NCBI GenBank assembly: GCA_016187945.1
Contig: JACPIT010000001.1
Location: 372,001-436,000, forward strand
Direction of reading: 5' to 3'
From: Opitutia bacterium
GTDB taxonomy: Bacteria; Verrucomicrobiota; Verrucomicrobiia; Opitutales; Opitutaceae
DNA length: 64,000 bases
Each line of letters opens with the position of its first letter. The first letter of the stretch is position 1. The position numbers and the translations under genes were made by a program. Positions 1 through 7,366 of the stretch are shown here, one piece after another. The notes beneath the pieces were generated by a model that made no database searches, was not told the origin of the DNA, and worked only from the letters and a program-made list of their open reading frames with translations.

Positions 1-231
1 TTTCTCACCGAGGCGATCATCCTCTCGATGATGGGTGGCATCCTCGGCATCCTGCTCGGCGTTGGCAGCTCGCAACTCATCTCGAAGCTGAACGGCTGGC
101 CGGTGCTCGTGTCGAGCACCGCGGTGATCGGCTCTTTTATTTTCAGCGCCGCCATCGGCGTCTTCTTCGGTTTCTACCCCGCCCGCAAAGCCGCCGACCT
201 CGACCCAATCGAAGCGCTGAGATACGAGTGA
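1..231 (+). CDS. MacB/FtsX-type ABC transporter permease, C-terminal end (5' end outside window)
   Basis: The reading frame is open from base 1 and encodes about 76 residues. It has two hydrophobic segments and ends in the typical MacB/FtsX tail, GFYPARKAADLDPIEALRYE. The PARKAA-x-LDPIEALR motif is the conserved end of MacB-family permease domains, which sit in the inner membrane and work with an ATPase and a HlyD-type adaptor. Only the tail is visible, so the substrate cannot be given. It lies directly upstream of a sigma-54 regulatory pair and a second efflux operon, so the whole region looks devoted to export. Confidence 0.85.
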   Translation, partial: FLTEAIILSMMGGILGILLGVGSSQLISKLNGWPVLVSSTAVIGSFIFSAAIGVFFGFYPARKAADLDPIEALRYE

Positions 232-237
232 CTGGCG

Positions 238-388
238 AGATTTTCGATTCTCGATTTTTGAACCGGGCGGCGGCGGCGTGTGGCCGCGTTCGAGCGCAGC
301 GACACGAAGACTCGTTTCGCGAAATCTCGTCCGTTCCGGTGAGCGCTGACCCAATCGAAAATCGAGATTCCAAAATCGAAAATTCCCT
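238..388. repeat. Inverted repeat pair (gattttcgattctcg family), copy 1
   Basis: The left arm (238-260) reads gattttcgattctcgat; the right arm (352-388) carries the reverse complement words aatcgaaaatcgag and aaaatcgaaaa. The arms enclose about 90 bp. The same words in the same opposed arrangement recur at 7125-7353, so this is a dispersed repeat family and not a chance AT-rich patch. Its role is unknown. Confidence 0.6.
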
Positions 389-545
389 GGCCGCTCAGCC
401 AAGGCGCGCCGTCCCACTCGCGGGAATGCCGCATCCCGCTCGCGCCTGAAAACAGCGCGAAAATCTAACCGCCGCTCGCGGCAAAATTTCGCCGCCGCGC
501 TCTATCTACTTGGAACCGGCGCGCTTATCTTCCCCGCCCGCCCCT

Positions 546-560
546 TGGCACGCGCACTGC
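546..560 (+). promoter_or_regulatory. Sigma-54 (-24/-12) promoter upstream of the small gene at 592
   Basis: The sequence is TGGCACG-N4-CTGC. The -24 GG (547-548) and the -12 GC (559-560) have the invariant spacing of sigma-54 promoters (consensus TGGCACG-N4-TTGC). The ATG at 592 lies about 30 bp downstream, and the downstream gene at 1009 encodes a sigma-54 activator. Confidence 0.7.
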
Positions 561-591
561 GATAGAGCGACCAACAACCAACTGATTCTCC

Positions 592-873
592 ATGAAAACC
601 ACGCTCTCGCTCATCCTCACCACCGCGACCATCGGCTCCGTCGCCGCCAAGCTCTCCAACGCCGCGTTCCTCGCCGCCGTCCCCGCCGAAATCGTTTTCG
701 CCGCCGCCGCGAGCCTCGCGATTGTCGGCATCACGATCGCCGACTACGCGCGCGCCATCCGCCCGCTCACCGTGAAGGCGCCGCTCGCCCGCGTCGCCCT
801 CCCGACCGGCCCGCGCACTACTGCCTACGGCATCCGCCGCCGCTCCGCCATCGTCGAGCGCGTCGCCGCCTGA
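592..873 (+). CDS. Small membrane protein of unknown function
   Basis: The 93-residue product has two hydrophobic stretches (about residues 5-25 and 31-55) followed by a basic tail rich in Arg and Pro. No family is recognised. It begins about 30 bp after a sigma-54 promoter and is followed by a palindromic repeat and the sigma-54 activator gene, so it is probably controlled by that activator. It may belong to the export system of this region, but nothing in the sequence proves it. The ATG at 592 is the only start that suits the promoter spacing. Confidence 0.55.
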   Translation: MKTTLSLILTTATIGSVAAKLSNAAFLAAVPAEIVFAAAASLAIVGITIADYARAIRPLTVKAPLARVALPTGPRTTAYGIRRRSAIVERVAA

Positions 874-877
874 GTAG

Positions 878-960
878 ATCGAGGTGGAACGCGTTGACCC
901 CAACGCGTTCTCGCGCGACCGCGTTGAGGTCAACGCGGTCCACCTCGCCCACGCCTCCGC
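878..960. repeat. Long inverted repeat (aggtggaacgcgttgacc family), copy 1
   Basis: The arms aggtggaacgcgttgacc and its near reverse complement ggtcaacgcggtccacct frame a short centre. The pattern can fold into a long hairpin in the transcript. A second copy lies at 2460-2540, so the sigma-54 regulator gene is bracketed by the two copies. Confidence 0.75.
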
Positions 961-1008
961 GAAGGCAGAATTGACTCTTTCGCCGCCCCGCGAGTCACTA
1001 ACCCGAAA

Positions 1009-2376
1009 ATGGCAGCCAACGATCCCGCGCCCCACCGCATTCTCGTTGCGGACGACCAACCTGATGTTCTCGAAGCCCTCCGCCTCCTCCTGAAGGCCGA
1101 GGGCTATCTTATCGATACCGCCAAGTCGCCCGGCTCGGTCATGAAAGCCGTCGAGCAACGCGACTACGCGCTCGCGCTCATCGATCTCAATTACGCCCGC
1201 GACACCACCTCCGGCCAAGAGGGCCTCGATCTTCTCGCGAAACTCCAGCAAGCCGACTCCACGCTTCCCGTCGTCGTCATGACCGCGTGGGCCAGCGTCG
1301 AAGTCGCCGTTGAGGCGATGCGCCGCGGCGCCAAGGATTTCGTCACGAAGCCGTGGGACAACCCGCGTCTGATCGCGATCGTCAAAAACCAGATCGAACT
1401 CGCGAGCGCCGTGCGCGCCTACCAGCGCCTCGAGCAGGAAAACCAAATCCTCCGCGGCAAGGGCGGCCCGAATCTCATCGCGCAATCGCCCTCGATGCGC
1501 CCGGTCCTCGAAGTCATCTCACGCGTCGGCCCCTCGGACGCCAACGTCCTCATCACCGGCGAAAACGGCACCGGCAAGGGCGTCGTCGCGCAGGCGTTGC
1601 ACGCCGTCTCGGTGCGCGCCGGAAAACCTTTCATCTCGGTCAACATGGGCGGCCTCCCCGAAGGCGTGTTCGAAAGCGAACTCTTCGGCCACGTCCGCGG
1701 CGCGTTCACCGACGCGAAGACCGATCGCGCCGGCCGCTTCGAACTCGCCGACGGCGGCACGCTCTTCCTTGACGAAATCGGCAACATCCCGATGAGCCAG
1801 CAGGCGAAAATCCTACGCGTGCTCGAAACCGGCGAACTCGAGCGCGTCGGCTCTTCGCGCACGTATCGCGTCAACGTCCGCCTCGTCTCCGCCACCAACG
1901 CCGACCTCCAAACCGAAGTCGCCGCCGGCAAGTTCCGCCAGGACCTGCTCTTCCGCCTCAACACGATTCACATTCACCTCCCGCCGCTGCGCGAGCGCCG
2001 CGAGGACATCGCGCTGCTCGCCCAGCATTTCCTCAAGGGCCACGTCGAGCGCTACCGGAAACCGATCACCGGCTTCGACGACAGCGCGCTCGAAGCGATG
2101 CGCGACTACGCCTGGCCCGGCAACGTCCGCGAACTCGACCACGCCGTCGAACGCGGCGTGTTGATGGCGCAGAGCAAAGTCGTCCGCGGTCCGGACCTCG
2201 GCCTCAACGCCGGCCAAGCCGCGCCGCGCCTGGAGGACATGAGCCTCGAGGAAGTCGAAGGATTCCTCATCAAGAAGACGCTCGCCCGCTGTGACGGCAA
2301 CGCCCGCAAAGCCGCCGAACAACTCGGCCTCAGCCGCAGCGCCTTCTACCGCCGCCTGGAACGCTACGGACTCTGA
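1009..2376 (+). CDS. Sigma-54-dependent response regulator (NtrC family)
   Basis: A 455-residue enhancer-binding protein. An N-terminal receiver domain (about 10-130) has its phospho-acceptor Asp at about D59 in the ALIDLN motif. A central AAA+ domain carries Walker A GENGTGKG (from about 184), the sigma-54 contact loop as GAFTDA, and Walker B GTLFLDEIGN. A C-terminal Fis-type helix-turn-helix ends the protein (ARKAAEQLGLSRSAFYRRL). GAFTDA in place of GAFTGA occurs in natural members of the family. The histidine kinase gene follows 250 bp downstream. Likely targets are the promoters at 546 and 5824, which have the -24/-12 form this protein would activate; that link is inferred from position. 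Confidence 0.95.
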   Translation: MAANDPAPHRILVADDQPDVLEALRLLLKAEGYLIDTAKSPGSVMKAVEQRDYALALIDLNYARDTTSGQEGLDLLAKLQQADSTLPVVVMTAWASVEVAVEAMRRGAKDFVTKPWDNPRLIAIVKNQIELASAVRAYQRLEQENQILRGKGGPNLIAQSPSMRPVLEVISRVGPSDANVLITGENGTGKGVVAQALHAVSVRAGKPFISVNMGGLPEGVFESELFGHVRGAFTDAKTDRAGRFELADGGTLFLDEIGNIPMSQQAKILRVLETGELERVGSSRTYRVNVRLVSATNADLQTEVAAGKFRQDLLFRLNTIHIHLPPLRERREDIALLAQHFLKGHVERYRKPITGFDDSALEAMRDYAWPGNVRELDHAVERGVLMAQSKVVRGPDLGLNAGQAAPRLEDMSLEEVEGFLIKKTLARCDGNARKAAEQLGLSRSAFYRRLERYGL

Positions 2377-2625
2377 CGATTGCGGATTGCGGAACTCGGA
2401 TGCGGATTTTTCCCTGCCAGACGTGCCCGCCGAAACATCAGACGAAACGCGGACGATGCCGAGGTGGAGCGCGTTGACCCCAACGCGCTGCTCGGTCCTC
2501 GCTCGCGGAAAGCGCGTTGAGGTCAACGCGCTCCACCTCCAGACGAATCTCTTCCCGTCCGTGTCCGGCATCGCCCCCGCTCGATCGTTCCGCAATCCGC
2601 ATTCCGCGATCCGCAATCGCCGCTG
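2377..2625. repeat. Nested inverted repeats between regulator and kinase, including copy 2 of the aggtggagcgcgttgacc family
   Basis: The outer arms attgcggattgcgga (about 2379-2405) and tccgcgatccgcaat (about 2604-2618) face each other. Inside lies a second inverted repeat at 2460-2540 with arms aggtggagcgcgttgacc and ggtcaacgcgctccacct, the same family as 878-960. This spacer is therefore almost entirely repeat DNA and separates two genes that are normally adjacent. Confidence 0.75.
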
Positions 2626-3978
2626 ATGGCTCCTCCGAAAAAATCCCGCCTCGCCCACGAGAACCGCGTCTTCGTCTACACGCTGCTCTCCGGCCTGCCG
2701 GCGGTGCTCCTCGCGCTGTGGCTGATGTTCGATCGGTCCACCGAGATGGACGCAAAGCGGCAATGGACCTTCGGCCTCATCATCCTCGGCTTCTGGCTCG
2801 GCTACGCGCTCGCCGTCCGCGAAATCGTCACGCGCCCGCTCCAGACGATGGCCAATCTCCTCACCGCGCTGCGCGAAGGCGATTTCTCCACGCGCGCTCG
2901 CGGCGCCAACCGCGACGAGCCACTCGGCGACGTCATGTCCGAGATCAATCTCCTCGGCGGCGTCCTCCAGGAACAACGCCTCGGCGCCCTCGAAGCCACC
3001 GCGCTCCTCCGCACCGTCATGGAGGAAATCGACGTCGCGATCTTCGCCTTCGACGGCAACGAGACGCTCCGCCTCGTCAACCGCGCCGGCCAGGAACTGC
3101 TCGCGCAACCCGCCGAGCGCATCCTCGGTCGTGACGCCAAGGAACTCGACATGGTCGACTGCCTCGGCGGCGATCCCACGCGCGTGCTCAACCGCACGTT
3201 CCCCGGCGGCGCCGGTCGCTGGGGGATGCGCCGCACCATGTTCCGCGAAGGCGGCCTGCCCCACTCGCTCGTCGTCATCGCCGACCTCAGCCAACCGCTC
3301 CGCGAAGAGGAACTCAAAGCCTGGCAGCGCCTCGTGCGGGTCATCGGCCACGAACTCAACAACTCCCTCGCGCCGATCAAATCCATCGCCGGCTCGCTCG
3401 GCGCGATGCTGCGTCGCGACAAGCGCGCCGACGATTGGGAAGACGACATGCGCGGCGGACTCGAGATCATCGAGGCGCGCGCCGAAGGCCTGAACCGCTT
3501 CATGCAGTCCTACGCGCGACTCGCGAAGCTCCCGCCGCCGACGAAACACCCTGTGCAACTCGGCCCGCTCCTCCGCCGCGTCGCCTCGCTGGAGACGCGC
3601 ACGGAAGTCGAGATCGTCCCCGGCCCCGAGCGCGAGCTCAACGCCGACGCCGCGCAGCTCGAACAGGTTTTCATCAACCTCATCAAGAACGCCGTCGAAG
3701 CTCGCCCCGAAGCCGGTCAACCCGGCGAGCCCACCTGCTGCGTCCGCGCCGGCTGGCGTGAGTTGCCCGGCGCCGTCGAAGTTTTCATCGAAGACGACGG
3801 CCCCGGCCTCGCCAACTCGCAGAATCTTTTCGTGCCCTTCTTCACGACGAAGCCCTCCGGCTCCGGCATCGGCCTGGTCCTCTGCCGCCAAATCGCCGAA
3901 AACCACGGCGGCTCGCTGACGCTCGAAAACCGCACCGACACGACCGGCTGCGTAGCGCGGCTGCGGCTGCCGGTGTGA
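2626..3978 (+). CDS. Membrane sensor histidine kinase (NtrY/VicK-like)
   Basis: A 450-residue inner-membrane kinase, partner of the preceding sigma-54 regulator. Two hydrophobic segments near the N-terminus (about 18-38 and 48-66) enclose only a very short loop, so the signal is probably sensed in or near the membrane. A HAMP-like linker and a PAS-like region (about 130-220) follow. The phospho-acceptor His is at about H242 in RVIGHELNNSLAPIKS. The catalytic domain shows the N box FINLIKNAVEA, G1 DDGPGL and G2 GSGIGL. Because the GHELNN H-box resembles NtrY-type kinases, a phosphorelay with the NtrC-type regulator is the expected function. Confidence 0.93.
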   Translation: MAPPKKSRLAHENRVFVYTLLSGLPAVLLALWLMFDRSTEMDAKRQWTFGLIILGFWLGYALAVREIVTRPLQTMANLLTALREGDFSTRARGANRDEPLGDVMSEINLLGGVLQEQRLGALEATALLRTVMEEIDVAIFAFDGNETLRLVNRAGQELLAQPAERILGRDAKELDMVDCLGGDPTRVLNRTFPGGAGRWGMRRTMFREGGLPHSLVVIADLSQPLREEELKAWQRLVRVIGHELNNSLAPIKSIAGSLGAMLRRDKRADDWEDDMRGGLEIIEARAEGLNRFMQSYARLAKLPPPTKHPVQLGPLLRRVASLETRTEVEIVPGPERELNADAAQLEQVFINLIKNAVEARPEAGQPGEPTCCVRAGWRELPGAVEVFIEDDGPGLANSQNLFVPFFTTKPSGSGIGLVLCRQIAENHGGSLTLENRTDTTGCVARLRLPV

Positions 3979-4317
3979 CGCTCGCGCACACACCGCCGAT
4001 CAACGGCCAATGCGCGGATCGCTCGCCCGCAGCGGGAGCGGAGCGAAGAATCCTCCATCTGAAAAGGACCGAAACACAGAGAGCCAAATCCGTGCCCACG
4101 GAGACTCCGATCTGGCTCAGTCCGACCGCTTTGCCCTGAGACTGATTTCAACAACTTCTAGGTTTCCGTCTGACAGGCAAACAACGCATGACGCTTGGTC
4201 GCTGTGGCATATCTATTTGGGCTTTGCTCTCTGGTAGAGGAGCTTGCGTTTCCTCTGTCTTCTTGCTTTAGTAGTTCCACGGTTTCGCGCTTGTCCAATT
4301 TAACTTAAAGGTTAATT
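3979..4317. other. Intergenic region upstream of the toxin-antitoxin-chaperone module
   Basis: This 339-bp stretch has no convincing gene. Its second half is visibly less GC-rich than the surroundings, like the three genes that follow, and it ends in the TTAAC-type palindrome at 4300-4315. It may be the left edge of a transferred segment; no insertion sequence or attachment repeat was found. Confidence 0.5.
4300..4315. promoter_or_regulatory. Imperfect palindrome, possible HigA operator
   Basis: TTAACTTAAAGGTTAA is an imperfect 16-bp palindrome (half-sites TTAAC and GTTAA) ending 2 bp before the GTG start of the toxin gene. HigA-type antitoxins normally repress their own operon through such sites. 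The AAAGG inside it also serves as the likely ribosome binding site of the toxin. Confidence 0.45.
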
Positions 4318-4755
4318 GTGCCGTTAATCACCAAACCAATCCGTGGCGAAGCACATTACAGGTATCGCATCGTGGCTGTCGGCGAGCGGCGAACAGACGG
4401 CTCCCTATCATGTCCAGTCTTGGACTTCATCGCAGGATGCAAAGACATCAATCCTGAGTATTTGGAGCGACTCGCCGCCCTTTTGGAATATTCGGCGCGG
4501 TATGGTCCGCCGCCAATCGCATCAAAATTCAAGCACCTCACAGCAACCGATCAGCTCTTTGAGTTTAAATCAGCAGGTGGCCTTCGGCTCTTCTGTTTTT
4601 TCGATGACGGCCGTTTGATCGTCTGCACGCATGGGACAATCAAGAAGGCCCAGCGAACACGCACAGACGAACTCGACTTGGCTCACGATTGGAAGCGACG
4701 CTACGAAGCAGCAAAAAAGGCAGGCAACTTAATCCATGAAACCGAACATGAATAA
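4318..4755 (+). CDS. higB: RelE/HigB-family toxin (Gp49-like) of a TAC module
   Basis: A 145-residue protein starting with GTG, preceded by AAAGG at a suitable distance. The C-terminal half matches the RelE/HigB (Gp49-like) mRNA-interferase pattern: FKHLTATDQLFEFKSAGG, a hydrophobic strand around LFCFFDDGRLIVCTHG, then IKKAQRT and a charged helix DLAHDWKRRYEAAKK. Family members cut mRNA at the ribosome. The gene overlaps the antitoxin gene by 20 bp, in the toxin-first order typical of HigBA. Composition is less GC-rich than the neighbours, suggesting transfer. The exact target and activity cannot be read from the sequence. Confidence 0.85.
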   Translation: MPLITKPIRGEAHYRYRIVAVGERRTDGSLSCPVLDFIAGCKDINPEYLERLAALLEYSARYGPPPIASKFKHLTATDQLFEFKSAGGLRLFCFFDDGRLIVCTHGTIKKAQRTRTDELDLAHDWKRRYEAAKKAGNLIHETEHE

Positions 4756-5179
4756 CCGGACTCCGGAGCAGATCCTCAGAGATGTCGCTCCGACCCAAGT
4801 GTATTCCGAGGAACTTGCGATCCTGGACTACACAAACGAAGTCGTTCAGCGCATGAACGCGCTGAACCTCTCGAAGGGGGAACTCGCCCGGCGCCTCGAG
4901 GTGGCTCCCGCATACGTTTCCAAACTGATCGGTGGGAGTAACAATTTCACGCTGCGCACGATGGTCCGCGTGGCCCGTGCACTTAGTTCTGAACTGCGCT
5001 TCCATCTTCAACCTGAAGGGGCTGTTTCGCATTGGCGCGACTATGCGCCTCCCATTGTGAAACAAGAAACGATCACGCCAGTGGCCCCCAATGCCCATGC
5101 GATAGAGCAAACCTATACTCCCACTAAGCTTCCATCCGTGCCAGTTGCTTCTTATGCAGAACTCGCCGTTGCAGCTTAA
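4736..5179 (+). CDS. higA: HTH-type antitoxin (HigA-like) with C-terminal extension
   Basis: A 147-residue protein. An Xre-type helix-turn-helix lies at about residues 35-90 (LSKGELARRLEVAPAYVSKL). Beyond it, about 55 residues rich in Pro, Val and Thr form a tail not needed for DNA binding, ending SVPVASYAELAVAA. In the Mycobacterium tuberculosis HigB1-HigA1-Rv1957 system an antitoxin tail of this kind (the chaperone addiction sequence) makes the antitoxin depend on a SecB-like chaperone, and a SecB-like gene follows here. The gene overlaps the toxin gene upstream and the chaperone gene downstream. It should neutralise the toxin and repress the operon. Confidence 0.88.
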   Translation: MKPNMNNRTPEQILRDVAPTQVYSEELAILDYTNEVVQRMNALNLSKGELARRLEVAPAYVSKLIGGSNNFTLRTMVRVARALSSELRFHLQPEGAVSHWRDYAPPIVKQETITPVAPNAHAIEQTYTPTKLPSVPVASYAELAVAA

Positions 5180-5609
5180 CTCGCTATTCGTTGGGGATTT
5201 CGAATTGAAGCCGGCCCCGACACCGGGCCCGTTTCAGACCAAGGTCAACGTTACCACTGAGATCAATTACGGTCGTAACGAAGATAACATGAAACAGTGG
5301 CTCGTCGAACTTGTGGTGCGCTTCAAGTCTCCTGACGAACAGCCCATTCAATATGTTGGAGCGGTGAAGATTGAAGGAATCTTCACGGTTCTTCCGGTGA
5401 TGGAAGAACCGCAGCATCTGCGTTTGGTGGCGGTTACGTGTCCCACCATCCTCTACGGAACAGCGCGTGAGGTGATCGCGAACCTAACCGCTCGGGGGAA
5501 ACACGGGGTATTTCTATTGCCCTCCGTTTCATTTGCCGACCAGCAAATCAAAGAGAGTCCAGATAAAGAGAAGCGAGTCACTGTCACTCCAGAACCTGCA
5601 AGGCAATAG
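5145..5609 (+). CDS. secB: SecB-like chaperone of a toxin-antitoxin-chaperone module
   Basis: The 154-residue product (151 if the second ATG at 5154 is used) carries the SecB fold signature: a beta-strand pair around YVGAVKIEGIFTVLPV, then the family block VTCPTILYGTAREVIANLTA (SecB has CPNILFPYARECI), and LLPSVSF in place of LAPVNF. Here it overlaps an antitoxin gene and is not beside export genes, so its client is expected to be the HigA-like antitoxin. The order toxin-antitoxin-SecB matches the M. tuberculosis TAC locus. Composition is less GC-rich than the neighbours. Confidence 0.85.
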   Translation: MLLMQNSPLQLNSLFVGDFELKPAPTPGPFQTKVNVTTEINYGRNEDNMKQWLVELVVRFKSPDEQPIQYVGAVKIEGIFTVLPVMEEPQHLRLVAVTCPTILYGTAREVIANLTARGKHGVFLLPSVSFADQQIKESPDKEKRVTVTPEPARQ

Positions 5610-5823
5610 CTCCCATTTGCGCGCTCTGCCCCTTGACGTGGGTGCGCACAATTCATCGCCTGGCCCTTGGGAGGAACCAACACGCGCGTGCGGCTTCGCC
5701 CTTATTTCCCTTTCCCGTTTTCGGGACGCCGACATCCCGTCTTCGCTCTGGCGCGCTTCGGTCGCGATTCTGACCCCGCGCACTTCCCGCTTTAAGCCAA
5801 CACCTTAAAGCTTGTCGCTTCCT

Positions 5824-5838
5824 TGGCACGAGCGGTGC
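5824..5838 (+). promoter_or_regulatory. Sigma-54 (-24/-12) promoter of the efflux operon
   Basis: The sequence is TGGCACG-N4-GTGC, with the -24 GG (5825-5826) and -12 GC (5837-5838) at invariant spacing. It lies 31 bp before the adaptor ATG at 5869, a layout almost identical to the promoter at 546-560. The ATG at 5812, upstream of the promoter, is therefore not the start. Confidence 0.75.
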
Positions 5839-5868
5839 GATAAGGCGGCAGATTTTCCGAACTTCGCA

Positions 5869-7122
5869 ATGGATATTCCCCGCCCCAACGCCGCCAAAGA
5901 GAAGCGCAAGAAGCGCATCGTTTACGGAGTCGTCGCCGGTCTGGTGCTCGTCGGCATCACCGTCGTCCTCGCCCGTCTCAAGCCCGCCGCTCCCACGGTC
6001 GAACGCAATCTCGTGTGGATCGACACCGTGAAGCGCGGCCCGATGGTCCGCCAGGTCCGCGGCCTCGGCACGCTCGTCCCGGAGGAAATCCGTTGGATCG
6101 CCGCCCGCACCCAAGGTCGCGTAGACAAGATCATCATCCGCCCCGGCGCCATCGTCGAACCCGGCACGCTTATCCTCGAGTTGACGAACCCCGACGTCGT
6201 CTCCGCCGCCGCCAACGCCGACTCGCAGCTCCGCGCCGCCGAAGCCCAGCTCTCCAACCTCCGCGTCCAACTCGAATCGCAGCTCCTCCAAGCCGAAGCG
6301 ACCGCCGCGCGCGCCAAATCCGATTTCGAAACCACCAAGCTCCAGGCCGAGGTGCGCGAACAACTTTTCCGCGACGGCCTCGTCTCCGAACTCGAACTCC
6401 GCCTCACGCAGGCCACCGCCGCGCAGGCCGCGAACACAAACGCCATCGAGCAGAAGCGCTACGCCTTTTCCCAGCAGTCGATCAAGCCGCAGCTCGCCGT
6501 CCAGGAGGCCGAAGTCGAGCGTCTCCGCTCCCTCGCCAAGCTCCGCGCCGAGGAACTCGACGCGCTCAAGGTCCGCTCCTCGATGAGCGGCGTGCTCTCC
6601 GCGCTCCCCGTCGAAGTCGGCGCGCAAGTCCAGCCCGGCACCAACATCGCCCGCGTCGCCGACCCGACGAAGCTGAAGGCCGAAGTTCGCATCGCCGAAA
6701 CGCAGGCCAAGGACATCGCCATCGGCCAGCTCGCGCAAATCGACACGCGCAACGGCGTCGTCGAAGGCAAAGTCGCCCGCATCGACCCCGCCGTGCAGAA
6801 TGGCACGGTGCTCGTCGACGTCCGCATCGAAGGCCAGCTCCCGCGCGGCGCCCGCCCCGACCTCTCGGTCGACGGCACCATCGAACTCGAGCGCCTCAAC
6901 GACGTTGTCTACGTCGGCCGCCCGGCCTTCGGCCAAGAGCGCAGCACCGTCGGCATCTTCAAGCTCGATCCCGCCAGCAACGACGCCGTTCGCACGCAAG
7001 TGCAGCTCGGCCGCAGCTCGGTCAACACCATCGAAATTGTCCAGGGCCTCCAACCCGGCGACCGCGTCATCCTCTCCGACATGTCCCCGTGGGACGCGAA
7101 CGACCGCATCCGGCTCAACTGA
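5869..7122 (+). CDS. HlyD/MacA-type periplasmic adaptor of an efflux ABC transporter
   Basis: A 417-residue membrane-fusion protein. A short basic N-terminus is followed by a single membrane anchor (about residues 15-36). Next come the first half of a lipoyl-like domain, a long alanine/glutamine-rich coiled-coil hairpin (about 105-230), the second lipoyl half (SGVLSALPVEVGAQVQPGT) and beta-barrel domains ending in LQPGDRVILSDMSPWD. It should link the inner-membrane permease to an outer-membrane channel; no TolC-type gene is seen nearby. The start at 5869 is chosen because a sigma-54 promoter ends 31 bp upstream. It is the first gene of an operon with the ATPase at 7367 and the permeases at 8443 and 10889. 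Confidence 0.93.
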   Translation: MDIPRPNAAKEKRKKRIVYGVVAGLVLVGITVVLARLKPAAPTVERNLVWIDTVKRGPMVRQVRGLGTLVPEEIRWIAARTQGRVDKIIIRPGAIVEPGTLILELTNPDVVSAAANADSQLRAAEAQLSNLRVQLESQLLQAEATAARAKSDFETTKLQAEVREQLFRDGLVSELELRLTQATAAQAANTNAIEQKRYAFSQQSIKPQLAVQEAEVERLRSLAKLRAEELDALKVRSSMSGVLSALPVEVGAQVQPGTNIARVADPTKLKAEVRIAETQAKDIAIGQLAQIDTRNGVVEGKVARIDPAVQNGTVLVDVRIEGQLPRGARPDLSVDGTIELERLNDVVYVGRPAFGQERSTVGIFKLDPASNDAVRTQVQLGRSSVNTIEIVQGLQPGDRVILSDMSPWDANDRIRLN

Positions 7123-7124
7123 TT

Positions 7125-7353
7125 TTGGATTTTCGATTCTCGATTTTCGATTCCCGAACCACCGATGCTCGCTGCCCTCGTCATTCTCTCGCTCCTCAGC
7201 GTCGTCATCGCCACCGACTCGCCCGAGTGAGCACTGCACGCCGGATAATTTTCCGAAATTTCCCGTAACCTCCTACCCTTTCCGCGTGTAATCCTCGCAA
7301 TTCCCACCAACCACGTCGCCCCCGGGGCCAAATCGAAAATCGAGAATCCAAAA
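7125..7353. repeat. Inverted repeat pair (gattttcgattctcg family), copy 2
   Basis: The left arm (7125-7152) holds ggattttcgattctcgat, and the right arm (about 7330-7353) the reverse complement atcgaaaatcgagaatcc. It is the same family and the same opposed layout as 238-388. Here the arms bracket the interval between the adaptor and ATPase genes, including a 21-codon reading frame. Confidence 0.7.
7165..7230 (+). CDS. Possible 21-residue hydrophobic peptide
   Basis: An ATG at 7165 opens a 21-codon frame whose product, MLAALVILSLLSVVIATDSP plus a final Glu, would be one membrane-spanning helix. It lies between the adaptor and the ATPase genes, between the arms of an inverted repeat. Small hydrophobic peptides can be transporter subunits or leader peptides, but the frame is short enough to arise by chance. 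Confidence 0.25.
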   Translation: MLAALVILSLLSVVIATDSPE

Positions 7354-7366
7354 TTTCCACTCCCCA

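Larger units (their letters stand above)
232..591. other. Intergenic region with AT-rich inverted repeats and a sigma-54 promoter
   Basis: No convincing gene lies here. Two arms of an inverted repeat built from gattttcgattctcg-like words lie at about 238-260 and 352-388, and a -24/-12 promoter lies at 546-560. The rest shows nothing recognisable. Confidence 0.6.

Noticed and set aside
1813-3993. A 726-codon open frame on the minus strand opposite the sigma-54 regulator and kinase
   Set aside because: It is an antisense shadow of GC-rich codons; it has no domain pattern, and the plus strand carries two complete, motif-rich proteins.
5812-5868. ATG at 5812 as start of the adaptor gene
   Set aside because: It lies upstream of, and partly within, the sigma-54 promoter at 5824-5838; the ATG at 5869 gives the usual cytoplasmic tail and membrane anchor.
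6799-6813. TGGCACG word inside the adaptor gene as a further sigma-54 promoter
   Set aside because: No GC dinucleotide lies at the required -12 spacing and the site is inside a coding sequence.
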